Of a DNA stretch of 64,000 nt, positions 51,142 to 60,500 are shown one piece after another. How positions within the stretch are numbered: position 1 is the stretch's first letter; the number at the start of each line of letters is the position of its first letter. Under the pieces are notes generated by a model. It searched no databases, was not told where the DNA came from, and saw nothing but the letters and a program-made list of their open reading frames with translations. Position numbers and translations under genes: made by a program. The stretch is taken from the NCBI RefSeq assembly GCF_000814475.1, contig NZ_JSVC01000015.1, positions 1 to 64,000 of the forward strand, in the 5' to 3' direction. Source of the DNA: Flavihumibacter solisilvae. GTDB lineage: Bacteria; Bacteroidota; Bacteroidia; Chitinophagales; Chitinophagaceae.

Positions 51142-54100
51142 TTATATGCTTGATGGTATGTAATGAATGCTCTCTTCGTCTTCCGGATCCAGTGAAACGC
51201 TGGTTGTCGTTGCCTTCTGTTGTCCCCATGCGAAGGCCAGTGGCAAAACGAACAACGCGGCGAAGGTGGAAGCGACCAGTCCGCCTATTACAGCTCTTCC
51301 CAACGGCGAAGACTGGTCGCCCGCTTCGCCGATACCTAATGCCATGGGAATCATTCCTACCACCATGGCCACCGCAGTCATCACAATCGGGCGAAGCCTC
51401 AGTGACGCCGCTTCCCTTGCTGAAGAAATGGCATTGCCATTAATTTTTCTTAGCTGCTCTGCGTTGGTTATCAGCAGGACTGCATTGGATATGGATACAC
51501 CCACCGACATAATTATTCCCATATATGACTGCAGGTTCAGTGTAGATCCCCAGGCCAACAGCAGCGCAAGCGACCCGATCAGCACAGCTGGCACCGTCGC
51601 CAGGACTACACCGGATACCTTAAACGACTGGAAGTTCGCTGCAAGCATCAGGAAAATCACCACTATCGCAACGATCAATCCGCTCTGCAGACTGTTAAGT
51701 GTGTCCGTCAGGGTTGTGCTCATTCCGATCAGTTCAACGTTAAGTCCTCTCGGCAATTCGCCAAGACCGGCTTTAGCCTTGTCGACATCATTTATTGCTG
51801 TTGCAAGGTCTTCCTTATTGACATTGGCTGTAACCGTCAACATGGGGATGGACCCAAGGTTATCGATTTCACCATAGGCCAGTCCATCGCTGAACGTTGC
51901 CACATCACCCAGGTTCGGCCGTGAGCCATTCCTAAGGACGGGAATCTGGCTGATATCATCCTTGCTGGAAATTTTGTCTTCCGGCACCTGCACCTGAACC
52001 CCATAACTGTATCCGGCATTCTCATCTACCCAGATATTTTTTTCAGTATACCGCGATGAAGAAGTCGATGCGATCAATGACCTTGATACATCACTGATAT
52101 CCAGGCCGAGCTGCGCTGCCCTGGCACGATCGATATTAATATTGATCGCAGGGTAATGAATGGACTGACCGATCTGGACGTCCCTCAGATAAGGGATCTT
52201 TTTCATTTCAGTTACCATTTTCTGCGCATATTCTTCATTTAGTTTTTTATTCCTTCCTGAAAATCGGACCTCGATTGGTGTAGGTGATCCCTGGCTCAGG
52301 ATCTTGTCGGTCAGTTCAATTGGCTCGAACGACAGTTTCATTAAAGGGTTCAGTGCCGCTGCTTTTTTTCTTATTGAATCCTTCAGTTCATCGAGGTTAG
52401 TGCTGTAGTGTTCACTTAATGCAACCTGTACTACAGATTCATGTGGGCCGGCCATCCATAGATATATGGGACTGATGGAAAACAATTGCGGATGGTTGCC
52501 GACATATGCAGACGTGATCGAAATATTATCTTTCCCGATAAGATCTTTTACGGCGTCTATGAATTGGAGAGTTTGGGTTTCAGTCCGCTCGATACGTGTG
52601 CCATCGGGCAGGCGTAAGCGCACCTGGAATTGCTTGCCGTTTACTTTGGGAAGTACATCCCGGCCAATACTGTTTACGAGTAATGCAGCGAGTCCGCAGG
52701 CCAGCACAATATACCCGGCAACTATAGGTTTACGGTATGGCATCATCCTGTCTATGAACCGCAGGTAGCGTTGGCGGATCTTTTCAAACAAACCTTTTTT
52801 ATGCGCATTATGTTCTTCCAGTACCGCATGGTGTTTCCCCTTCATCAGCCAGTTGGATAGGATAGGAACGAAAGTCTGCGCCAGGAAATAAGATGTTATC
52901 ATGCTGAAGCCGATTGCGAGCGCCAGCGGCAGAAATAAAGAACCGGGGATGCCACCCATCGTGAATGCAGGTGCAAACACTGCAAGGATACACAGGAGGA
53001 TCAGCAGTTTGGGAAATGCGATCTCCTTACATGCATCCCAGATGGCGAGCGACTTAGGTTTTCCCATATCAAGATGCTGGTGAATATTCTCAATAGTGAC
53101 GGTGCTTTCATCAACAAGAATCCCAATAGCCAGGGCAAGTCCGCTCAGCGTCATGATATTGATTGTCTGGCCGAACAAGTTCAGGAACAGAACGGATGAG
53201 ATTACGGAAATAGGAATAGTCAGGATTACAATTATCGCTCCGCGCAGGTCGGCGAGGAAGAGCAATACCATCAACCCGGTAAGGATCGCACCGATAATTC
53301 CTTCGCTCAGCAGGCTCTTTACAGAGTTCATCACATAATCAGACTGGTCAAATTCATAACTAAGTTTCACGTCTTCGGGAAGTTGCGACTGGATTTTAGG
53401 AATGGATTTCTTTAAATTCTGCACAACTTCCCAGGTGGAGGCATCTGCATTTTTGGCAATACTCAGGTATACAGACCTTCTGCCATTAACGAGGCCATAC
53501 CCCGCCGTAATGTCTGCACCGTCTTCAATAGTCGCAACATCGCGGAGGTAAAGATTCTGAATTCCACCTTTGAATAATGGGATGTCGCCAAATTCCTTTA
53601 CCGTTTTGATCGTTGTATTGGCCGGAGTAATATAGTTCTTATCGCCTATCCTGACATTGCCCGATGGCGCTGTCTGGTTGTTGAGCCGGAGGGCTTCCAC
53701 CAACTGGTCGGGTGTGAGGTTATGCTGCCTGAGACGATCAGGATCCGCTTTTATAACAACAGTCCTGATGTTACCGCCCAGGGGAGGGGAAGCCACCAGT
53801 CCAGGTATACTCGTGAATGAGGATCTTACATATACATTTGCCAGGTCGAGCAATTCGTTATTGCTTCGCTTGTCGCTTCTTAATACGAGTTGTCCTACAG
53901 GTAATGTGGATGCATCGAACCTGATGATGAATGGTGGGTTGGAACCAGGTGGAAAAACCGACTGGATCCTGTTGGCAAAGGCCGATACTTCAGCTGCAGC
54001 CTGTGCCATATTGGTAGCGGGGTAAAAACTAAGCTTCATCAAAGTCAGGCCCTGGATATTCTTTGTTTCAATACTCTTCAGGCCGTTTACAAAGAGAAAT

Positions 54101-54309
54101 ACATTGATATAATTTTTCGCAAAGAACGCCTCCATCTGTGCCGGAGTGTAACCGCCAAATGGATGCGAAACATATATTACGGGAAGGTCGAGTTTGGGAA
54201 AGATATCGACCTTAATGGAATTCACGGCTTTGACGCCGAAGAAGAAAAGTCCGGCTACCAGTACCAGGATAGTAATTGGTTTCCGCAGTGCGAATCGAAT
54301 CAGGTTCAT
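51142..54309 (-). CDS. RND efflux pump permease
   Basis: 1055 residues with the usual twelve TM, two-repeat RND layout. In TM4 the sequence is GILVDESTVTIENI: the second Asp of the classic DD pair is Glu, as in a sub-branch of RND pumps common in Bacteroidota and Acidobacteria. The N-terminal MNLIRFALRKPITILVLVAGLFFFG and the HPFGGYTPAQMEAFF porter region also fit that branch. Substrate unknown. Preceded by TolC (16 bp) and followed by the adaptor. Confidence 0.95.
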   Translation of the reverse strand: MNLIRFALRKPITILVLVAGLFFFGVKAVNSIKVDIFPKLDLPVIYVSHPFGGYTPAQMEAFFAKNYINVFLFVNGLKSIETKNIQGLTLMKLSFYPATNMAQAAAEVSAFANRIQSVFPPGSNPPFIIRFDASTLPVGQLVLRSDKRSNNELLDLANVYVRSSFTSIPGLVASPPLGGNIRTVVIKADPDRLRQHNLTPDQLVEALRLNNQTAPSGNVRIGDKNYITPANTTIKTVKEFGDIPLFKGGIQNLYLRDVATIEDGADITAGYGLVNGRRSVYLSIAKNADASTWEVVQNLKKSIPKIQSQLPEDVKLSYEFDQSDYVMNSVKSLLSEGIIGAILTGLMVLLFLADLRGAIIVILTIPISVISSVLFLNLFGQTINIMTLSGLALAIGILVDESTVTIENIHQHLDMGKPKSLAIWDACKEIAFPKLLILLCILAVFAPAFTMGGIPGSLFLPLALAIGFSMITSYFLAQTFVPILSNWLMKGKHHAVLEEHNAHKKGLFEKIRQRYLRFIDRMMPYRKPIVAGYIVLACGLAALLVNSIGRDVLPKVNGKQFQVRLRLPDGTRIERTETQTLQFIDAVKDLIGKDNISITSAYVGNHPQLFSISPIYLWMAGPHESVVQVALSEHYSTNLDELKDSIRKKAAALNPLMKLSFEPIELTDKILSQGSPTPIEVRFSGRNKKLNEEYAQKMVTEMKKIPYLRDVQIGQSIHYPAININIDRARAAQLGLDISDVSRSLIASTSSSRYTEKNIWVDENAGYSYGVQVQVPEDKISSKDDISQIPVLRNGSRPNLGDVATFSDGLAYGEIDNLGSIPMLTVTANVNKEDLATAINDVDKAKAGLGELPRGLNVELIGMSTTLTDTLNSLQSGLIVAIVVIFLMLAANFQSFKVSGVVLATVPAVLIGSLALLLAWGSTLNLQSYMGIIMSVGVSISNAVLLITNAEQLRKINGNAISSAREAASLRLRPIVMTAVAMVVGMIPMALGIGEAGDQSSPLGRAVIGGLVASTFAALFVLPLAFAWGQQKATTTSVSLDPEDEESIHYIPSSI

Positions 54310-54325
54310 ACGCTGCTATCTTGAA

Positions 54326-55723
54326 TTATTGTAATTGGTTTTGGAAAACGGAATAGTCGCCGGCGGCAGCAGCCTCCAGTAACAGGGCCTGCCAGATGTT
54401 GTTGATCGCTACATCCCGGTCCGTTTCAGCTCTGACGAGTGTATATGCTGCCTGGGCTACATCAACAAGGTTCGTAAGACCGTTGCGATACAGCACTGTT
54501 TTTTGCAGGTATGCGTCGGATGCAGCCCGCACCTGTACGGGCGCTTCCTGGTAAACGGAGATGGCGTTCCGGCTTTTTGTTGCTGCGAGTTGTTGTTGGA
54601 GTTTTACCTGTTGTACCACAAGAGTGTTTTCTTCCGACAATCCCCGGCTTATGAATTTCTGCGCTTCGTATTGTTTTGACAGTCGGAATACCTGTGTAAT
54701 GTTCCAGGTAGCACCGAGCCCGACGAGATAGTTGGTGCGCGTGGGTTTTATCCCGTCAAAATATCCTTTGTTGTAATTATGCTGGTCGAGCGAATAACCG
54801 CTTTCAAAACCAGATCCTCTTGTTTGTATTAACCCCACCACAGAAAAGGCAGGATAATATGATTTTTTTATCAGTCTTGCCTGCTCATCACTGACAGCGA
54901 TCCTGCTTTTCGATAGTTGGAGCAACGGATGCCTTGTACTGTCAAGGGCAAATTGTTCAATTACAGGGGCTTTATAAAGCATGGATGTGTCTACCGTGAA
55001 TTCAGCCGCTTCTGAACCGGTTCCAAGAAGTTGGGTCAGGTCGTTCTTTAATTGTTGTTCGGCATCGATGGCCCTTGTCAGCAGAATTTTTGCATTCGAA
55101 AAGTCTGCGTTCGCCAGGGAAGAATCGACACCTGCAACCAGGCCGTTCATTGCCCTGGCCTGTACGATTCGTCGGAGTGTGTCGGCCCTGTCGAGGTTCC
55201 TCTTATAGGAAAATGAGATCTGGTGTGCGGCAAGAAGGTTTAGGTAAACTGCGGTCACTTTTACCTGCTGCTGGAAAATCTCCTGTTGCAGGTCCTTATT
55301 ATCCCTTTCTGCTACAGCTTTTGCAACGGTCACTTTTTGTTTGGCACGACCAAAAGTGAAGAAGTCCCAGTTTACGTTCGTGAGGTACAATGCACCAAAT
55401 GCGGCATTCCAATTCTGGTCCGGCAAAGGCAATCCTGATGATGCGGCTGATAGTCCGCCGAATCCGTACAACGGACCATTCTGGCCGTTCACAGTGCCAT
55501 AAGCCTGCTGGAACCCAAAATTCAGGTTGGGGAGATAATCTCTTTTTGCCTGCTCAACAAGCGATTGCGATGCCAGCGCATAATTGTTTTTAGCTTTAAT
55601 GGTGCCATAGTTTTGGGTTGCTTTTTCTACTGCACCTTTCAGGGTCAACACCGGTTGTGCACCGGCGATCGAAAAGAAGAGAAATACAAGGCAAATGGTA
55701 AATGAAATTCTTGTCTTCAACAT
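54326..55723 (-). CDS. TolC-family outer-membrane efflux protein
   Basis: 465 residues. Signal peptide about 1-22 (LVFLFFSIAGAQP). Two OEP repeats with long helical segments (LKGAVEKATQNYGTIKAKNNYALASQSLVEQAKRDYLPNLNFGFQQAYG; RNGLTNLVDVAQAAYTLVRAETDRDVAINNIWQALL). The exit duct of the pump encoded downstream. About 100 bp separate it from the histidine kinase gene upstream. Confidence 0.94.
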   Translation of the reverse strand: MLKTRISFTICLVFLFFSIAGAQPVLTLKGAVEKATQNYGTIKAKNNYALASQSLVEQAKRDYLPNLNFGFQQAYGTVNGQNGPLYGFGGLSAASSGLPLPDQNWNAAFGALYLTNVNWDFFTFGRAKQKVTVAKAVAERDNKDLQQEIFQQQVKVTAVYLNLLAAHQISFSYKRNLDRADTLRRIVQARAMNGLVAGVDSSLANADFSNAKILLTRAIDAEQQLKNDLTQLLGTGSEAAEFTVDTSMLYKAPVIEQFALDSTRHPLLQLSKSRIAVSDEQARLIKKSYYPAFSVVGLIQTRGSGFESGYSLDQHNYNKGYFDGIKPTRTNYLVGLGATWNITQVFRLSKQYEAQKFISRGLSEENTLVVQQVKLQQQLAATKSRNAISVYQEAPVQVRAASDAYLQKTVLYRNGLTNLVDVAQAAYTLVRAETDRDVAINNIWQALLLEAAAAGDYSVFQNQLQ

Positions 55724-55823
55724 ACACTGATTGTTTTAGCGTCTGATTTCATATGCAAAACAATCGTATGGATTTGAAGCGATTTTGAACCAATTCTGAT
55801 GAGATTTTGAAGATTCTATTACG

Positions 55824-57143
55824 TCAGGCCGGCTCAAGTATTAATGGCGGATAGCCATGATCAGGGCGTGGCTCATTTTTGAAGTCGCCTTCTTTGTTGA
55901 ATTGTACCCGGATATGGTGCCAGGACTCATGGTAATCATAACTAACTTCAAAATTGGATACTTCGCAGATCTGTTTTACAATCGCGAGACCAAGCCCGGT
56001 GCTTTCGGCCGACTGGTTACTTTTACGGAATCGCTTGAATAATTCATCCGGTGGCAATTCTGGTGGAAGGCCTGTATTTGAAATATAGAGATGCGAATTG
56101 GTAAGCTCAAGGTCTATGGATCCTCCTTCGATATTATGCCGGATTGCATTACTGATCAGGTTGTTTAACAGTATTTCTGCTAAAGTCTGGTGAATGTTCA
56201 GGTAAATGCCACTGTCCATCCTGCTGTTTATTTTGAGTTGCTTCAGTTCGATCCTGTCGTTATACATTCCCACAACTTCTTTAGCCAGCCTGCAGAACTT
56301 GATCTGTGATGGCTTGAATTCAAGGTTGTCCAGTTTTGTCAGCAGCGTTAGTGACCTGTTGATCCGGGATAGCTTTTCAATGGCGATCTGCATTTCCTCG
56401 ATCAGTTTTGCCTGGGGTTCATCAATGCCCGTTTCCGCAAGAAGTTCAAGTTTGCTTTGCAATACTGCAAGAGGTGTCTGTAGTTCATGAGACGCATTTT
56501 CGCTGAATTCTTTTACTGCTGTATAATCCTCGATTGCCTTATCGGTCATGTGCGATACGAAACAATTGAGTTCCTTGAACTCTTTTGTAGTAGTTTGCAT
56601 CAACCTGACCTTGTCCTTTTTGGTAATGTCAAATTGTTTAATGGCGCTCATGGTATGCCTGAATGGCGACAACAGGTATCTCGAAAGCAGGGCGCCGGAA
56701 ATTACGACAGCAACAGCTATAAGCAGGAGTTTCCAGACAAGTGTCCATACCAGCGAGCTGAAATAGAGATAACTGCGTGTGACGTAATTGTAAGATGTCA
56801 CTTTGTATGTATCATTACCTGCCTGGTACCAGGAAATGACATTAAGACGATGTTCATTCCTGCCTATATGACTATTGTAATGCTCTGTTTCCTGGACCTG
56901 CGTTTTGGAATGCGGTATATTGCCAGTGATCCTGGTTATCGTAATTGGTGTGCCGGTAGTATTGATATCCCTTACACCAGCCAGTAGCAGAGCGCCGATG
57001 GAATCATTCTGGGCGGTGAGACGTTGGGTTTCATGTTCCCTTATATGCTTTGCAATAGAATTACGGGCAGTAAACATCGTCAGGCACATGATGAGCACGA
57101 TGATAACAATATACCAGAATGTTATTTTACTGATCAACTTCAT
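55824..57143 (-). CDS. membrane sensor histidine kinase of the efflux operon
   Basis: 439 residues. Two TM helices (about 5-25 and 132-153) enclose a periplasmic sensor of about 100 residues. A HAMP-like linker follows, then His219 in SENASHELQTPLAVLQSKLELL, N box (NNLISNAIRHN) and G2 box (STGLGLAIVKQI). The start overlaps the response regulator stop by 4 bp (ATGA), so both are translated together. It should sense an envelope toxin or metal and induce the efflux genes that follow. Confidence 0.95.
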   Translation of the reverse strand: MKLISKITFWYIVIIVLIMCLTMFTARNSIAKHIREHETQRLTAQNDSIGALLLAGVRDINTTGTPITITRITGNIPHSKTQVQETEHYNSHIGRNEHRLNVISWYQAGNDTYKVTSYNYVTRSYLYFSSLVWTLVWKLLLIAVAVVISGALLSRYLLSPFRHTMSAIKQFDITKKDKVRLMQTTTKEFKELNCFVSHMTDKAIEDYTAVKEFSENASHELQTPLAVLQSKLELLAETGIDEPQAKLIEEMQIAIEKLSRINRSLTLLTKLDNLEFKPSQIKFCRLAKEVVGMYNDRIELKQLKINSRMDSGIYLNIHQTLAEILLNNLISNAIRHNIEGGSIDLELTNSHLYISNTGLPPELPPDELFKRFRKSNQSAESTGLGLAIVKQICEVSNFEVSYDYHESWHHIRVQFNKEGDFKNEPRPDHGYPPLILEPA

Positions 57144-57823
57144 ACCTTGTTCGCATTAAACTTATACCCCACACCATAAACGGTTTCAATATAGTCTGCG
57201 CCCCTGGCTGCGCTGATTTTTTTCCGCAGGTTTTTAACGTGTTGGTATACAAAGTCAAAATTGGCCAGGTTGTCTGTATAGTCGCCCCACAGGTGAGTGG
57301 CGATGGCCTGGCGCGACAATACCCTGTTTTTATTGATCAGGAAGTAGAGTAAAAGGTCGTACTCCTTTCTGGTTACGTCAAGCGGGGTGTCGTTCACCAG
57401 GACTTCCATCCTGTCGGTGTCGAGCGAAATATCATTAAATATAATAGTGTCTGTTCCTTCAAGTTTCTTCCTTCGGTAAATGGCTTTCAGCCTTGCGTTC
57501 AGTTCGGAAAGGTGGAACGGTTTGGTCAGGTAGTCATCAGCGCCGTTTTCCAGTCCATTTATTTTGTCATCCAACGCATCCCGTGCTGAAATGATCAGCA
57601 GACCGCTTGAAATTTGTTTGTTTTTAATGAAATCCAGGATATCAAAGCCGCTGCCATCAGGTAACATCAGGTCCAGCAGGATGCAGTCATAGCTGAACAT
57701 CAGCAATTTGTCCTCCGCAGTTTTTACATCATGGGCGCGTTCATATACATAGCCTTCTCCCTGCAGGAAGTTGCAAATACTGTCAGCGAGCTGCCGGTTG
57801 TCCTCAATTACAAGTACTTTCAT
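57140..57823 (-). CDS. OmpR/PhoB-family response regulator
   Basis: 227 residues. Receiver domain with acidic Glu7/Asp8, phospho-acceptor Asp51 (CILLDLMLPDGSG), Thr/Ser and Lys in SARDALDDKINGLENGADDYLTKPF. The C-terminal winged helix has LDVTRKEYDLLLYFLINKNRVLSRQAIATHLWGD and VYQHVKNLRKKI. First gene of the operon RR-HK-TolC-RND-adaptor, in the style of CusRS-type loci. Confidence 0.96.
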   Translation of the reverse strand: MKVLVIEDNRQLADSICNFLQGEGYVYERAHDVKTAEDKLLMFSYDCILLDLMLPDGSGFDILDFIKNKQISSGLLIISARDALDDKINGLENGADDYLTKPFHLSELNARLKAIYRRKKLEGTDTIIFNDISLDTDRMEVLVNDTPLDVTRKEYDLLLYFLINKNRVLSRQAIATHLWGDYTDNLANFDFVYQHVKNLRKKISAARGADYIETVYGVGYKFNANKV

Positions 57824-57978
57824 GACCGTTAAAATTGGACAAACAATCTGATGGAATCTTGAAGTTTATTTAAACCTGCTTTGCCGTTCCAAATGTACGG
57901 TTTTGAAGGCGTTATGCTATTGTAGCCAACAGGTCGATCCGGCAATAGGTGAAAGATATCTTAAAAGGAACCATATAA

Positions 57979-58011
57979 TTTGGAAAACTGACCGAACGGT
58001 CACTATATTTG
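57979..58011 (+). promoter_or_regulatory. promoter with embedded TetR operator (site 1)
   Basis: TTTG (57979-57982), 21-bp spacer, TATATTTG (58004-58011) forms a Bacteroidota promoter. The palindrome TGACCGAACGGTCA (57989-58002) fills the spacer. The same 14 bases occur at 58640 and 59226. Confidence 0.75.
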
Positions 58012-58030
58012 TGTTGTCAATTCAAACAGC

Positions 58031-58621
58031 ATGTCAAAAGGAGAAGCAACAAGGCAGTTTATCATCGAGAAAGCCGCTCCCATTTTTAATAAAAAGGGAA
58101 TTGCTGCTACTGCCATGAGCGACATTATGGATGCAACCAAGCTTGCAAAAGGTAGTCTATATGTGCATTTTGAAAATAAAGATGTACTGGCGGCGGAAGT
58201 AGTTGACCACAATTTGAATCTTGGAAGAAAGAAGTTGCAGGCAGCCCTTAATATTGCTGGTACCTCGAAAGAGAAGTTATTTACCTATATAGATGTTGTT
58301 ACTGATATCCTGAATCCGCCTGTTCCTGGTGGGTGCCCGATGATCAATTTTGGAATGGAAGCAGATGATACCAACCCGGAGATTAAGCAAAAGATCAACC
58401 AGGCAATAGAATCGACCCAACAGTGGATATCAGATATTATTAAACAGGGAATCAAGGCAGGAGAGTTCCGGCCGGACTGGAACCACAAGGAGTTCGCAAC
58501 TATCATGTTTGCCATGGTAGAGGGTGGAATAGTGATAGGCCGGGTCGCAGGAAATAACACAAAAATTAAAGCTATAGGAAAGGCACTCAAGCAAATGATA
58601 AGCAGCCAGCAGCTTACTTAA
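58031..58621 (+). CDS. TetR-family regulator of the Ohr cluster
   Basis: 196 residues. HTH: FIIEKAAPIFNKKGIAATAMSDIMDATKLAKGSLYVHFENKDVL. C-terminal domain of the YP-type TetR group with VVTDILNPPVPGGCPMINFGMEADDTNP, where the Cys in GGCPMIN is frequent in regulators that react with electrophiles. Its own promoter and both Ohr genes carry identical operators, so it most likely represses all three units. Confidence 0.94.
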   Translation: MSKGEATRQFIIEKAAPIFNKKGIAATAMSDIMDATKLAKGSLYVHFENKDVLAAEVVDHNLNLGRKKLQAALNIAGTSKEKLFTYIDVVTDILNPPVPGGCPMINFGMEADDTNPEIKQKINQAIESTQQWISDIIKQGIKAGEFRPDWNHKEFATIMFAMVEGGIVIGRVAGNNTKIKAIGKALKQMISSQQLT

Positions 58622-58639
58622 TTTTTTTTGCTTCATAAG

Positions 58640-58653
58640 TGACCGAACGGTCA
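58640..58653. promoter_or_regulatory. TetR operator, site 2 (TGACCGAACGGTCA)
   Basis: Identical to site 1; it sits between TTTG (58627-58630) and CATATTTG (58652-58659), a near-consensus promoter with a 21-bp spacer, ahead of the first Ohr gene. Confidence 0.75.
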
Positions 58654-58694
58654 TATTTGAATAACGTTTTATCTTAATCATTAAACAACAAACG

Positions 58695-59123
58695 ATGCAA
58701 ACAGCAATCAGAACAGGTGAACAAGTATTGTACACTGCTAAGACTCACACAACAGGTGGCCGTAACGGCGCATCCAAAAGTTCCGATGGAAGACTTGATT
58801 TGAAACTGACACACCCGGGTGGTAAAGGCGAAGGCACAAACCCGGAGCAACTCTTTGCAACAGGATGGTCGGCGTGTTTTATCAGTGCGTTGGAAATTTC
58901 AGCAGCCGGAGCAGGCTTTAAATTACCTGCCGAAACAGCTATTGATGCCGAAATCGACCTGGCAAAATATGACCAGGGTTATTTCCTGAAAGCCCGCATG
59001 AATGTAAGTCTTCCGGGCCTCGACCGGGAAACAGCCTTCAAATTGATCGAGGAGGCGCATAATACCTGTCCTTACTCGAAATTGTCAAGGGGTAATATTG
59101 ATGTCGAGTTTAATCTGATTTAA
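58695..59123 (+). CDS. ohr: Ohr/OsmC-family organic hydroperoxide reductase (copy 1)
   Basis: 142 residues. Reduces organic hydroperoxides using a reactive cysteine pair: Cys61 (GWSACF) and Cys125 (NTCPYSKL); the Arg/Glu partners (GGRNG, PEQLF) are in place. It is about nine-tenths identical to the copy at 59280. Regulated by the TetR operator 42 bp upstream of its start. Confidence 0.95.
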   Translation: MQTAIRTGEQVLYTAKTHTTGGRNGASKSSDGRLDLKLTHPGGKGEGTNPEQLFATGWSACFISALEISAAGAGFKLPAETAIDAEIDLAKYDQGYFLKARMNVSLPGLDRETAFKLIEEAHNTCPYSKLSRGNIDVEFNLI

Positions 59124-59225
59124 AACTCAGGTATCATGAAGGCAGTACGGATCATGAAGGTAGGGTGGCGTAAGGAATATCAGAAGTAACTCAAAAACGG
59201 AAAGTAATTTTTTTTAATTCAGAAA
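59124..59225 (+). other. scar of the tandem duplication between the two Ohr genes
   Basis: After Ohr copy 1 comes ATCATGAAGGCAGTACGG (ATG at 59136), which mirrors the start of the DUF1223 gene after copy 2 (ATCATGAATGCAGTTGG at about 59718). The frame 59136-59189 would code only 17 residues (MKAVRIMKVGWRKEYQK). It is best explained as the leftover 5' end of a duplicated DUF1223 gene. Confidence 0.5.
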
Positions 59226-59239
59226 TGACCGAACGGTCA
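59226..59239. promoter_or_regulatory. TetR operator, site 3 (TGACCGAACGGTCA)
   Basis: Third identical copy, 41 bp before the second Ohr gene. The -7 region here (CATTTAGG) is weaker than at the other two sites. Confidence 0.75.
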
Positions 59240-59279
59240 TTTAGGCTACGAATTTATCTTAATCATTAAACAACAAACA

Positions 59280-59708
59280 ATGCAAACAGCAATTAAAACA
59301 GGTGAACAAGTATTATATACTGCCAAGACTCGCACTACAGGCGGCCGTAACGGCGCATCCAGGAGTTCCGATGGAAGACTGGACTTGAAACTGACTCACC
59401 CAGGCGGTAAAGGCGAAGGCACAAACCCTGAGCAATTATTTGCAACAGGATGGTCGGCATGTTTTATCGGTGCTTTAGAAATTGCGGCGGCCGGATCAGG
59501 CCTCAAACTGCCTGCAGACACAGCCATTGATGCCGAAGTGGACCTGGCAAAATATGACCAGGGTTATTTCCTGAAAGCCCGCATGAATGTAAGTCTTCCG
59601 GGCCTCGACGAGGAAACTGCCTTCAAATTGATCAATGAAGCACATAATACCTGTCCTTATTCAAAATTATCAAAGGGTAATATTGACGTCGAATTTAATT
59701 TAATCTAA
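59280..59708 (+). CDS. ohr: Ohr/OsmC-family organic hydroperoxide reductase (copy 2)
   Basis: 142 residues, same active-site Cys61 and Cys125 as copy 1. Differences are conservative (for example SALEISAAGAGFK versus GALEIAAAGSGLK). Its DUF1223 neighbour begins 12 bp later and should be co-transcribed. The pair arose by tandem duplication that included the operator and leader. Confidence 0.95.
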   Translation: MQTAIKTGEQVLYTAKTRTTGGRNGASRSSDGRLDLKLTHPGGKGEGTNPEQLFATGWSACFIGALEIAAAGSGLKLPADTAIDAEVDLAKYDQGYFLKARMNVSLPGLDEETAFKLINEAHNTCPYSKLSKGNIDVEFNLI

Positions 59709-59720
59709 AAATCAGTCATC

Positions 59721-60464
59721 ATGAATGCAGTTGGTACAGTGCTGTTATTCGGTAGTTTATGGGGAGCGTTTTACCTGTCAGGGGCAAAAGCTCGCGAGGC
59801 AGAAAAGAATGAAGGATTCGCAGTCGTTGAATTATTCACATCCGAGGGCTGCTCAAGTTGTCCGCCTGCTGACAGGCTGATCGAAAAGCTCAGTGCTTCC
59901 AACCAGGACAAACCTGTGTACATCATGGCATATCATGTTGATTATTGGGATCACCAGGGCTGGAAGGACAGGTTCAGCTCCGGTGATTACTCCCGCAGGC
60001 AAAATCAGTACGCAGATTGGTTACGTGTTCAATCATTGTACACGCCGCAAATTGTCGTGAACGGATCTGAAGAGTATGTGGGATCAGATGAACAGTCAGT
60101 TACAAATGCCATTTCCAGATCATTAGGGAACAAATCAACAGACGAATTGGTATTGAACAGTCGCATAGAAGGGAAGGATATCAACGTCAGTTACGAGGCA
60201 AAAAGTAAAGGTCAGGATGTGAACCTCGTGTTTGCCCTGGTTCAGAAAAAAGCTCAATCGGATGTAAGAGCCGGGGAAAATACCGGCAGGAAATTATCAC
60301 ATGTACAGATAGTCAGGAAACTTGACCAGGTAAAAATCAGTGATAAAGGAAAGGCAACTATCCCGCTACCTGCGGATATTAAAGGCAATGACTGGGAATT
60401 GATAGGCTTTGTTCAAAATACAGCTAACGGACAGATCACAGCTGCTGCTAAAAGTGCACTCTGA
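59721..60464 (+). CDS. exported DUF1223 thioredoxin-like protein
   Basis: 247 residues. N-terminal hydrophobic segment (VGTVLLFGSLWGAFYLSGA) as signal or anchor. DUF1223 domain: VVELFTSEGCSSCPPADRLIEKL with the redox pair Cys44/Cys47, YHVDYWDHQGWKDRF, and YTPQIVVNG (cis-Pro loop of the thioredoxin fold). Its position behind Ohr suggests a thiol-redox role in peroxide stress; its reductant is unknown. Confidence 0.92.
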   Translation: MNAVGTVLLFGSLWGAFYLSGAKAREAEKNEGFAVVELFTSEGCSSCPPADRLIEKLSASNQDKPVYIMAYHVDYWDHQGWKDRFSSGDYSRRQNQYADWLRVQSLYTPQIVVNGSEEYVGSDEQSVTNAISRSLGNKSTDELVLNSRIEGKDINVSYEAKSKGQDVNLVFALVQKKAQSDVRAGENTGRKLSHVQIVRKLDQVKISDKGKATIPLPADIKGNDWELIGFVQNTANGQITAAAKSAL

Positions 60465-60500
60465 TCATTTCCACCATTAATCATTTATCAAACTTTTTTT

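Noticed and set aside
51167-51877. 236-residue plus-strand frame
   Set aside because: Antisense shadow of the RND permease gene; Ser/Thr/Pro-rich without domains.
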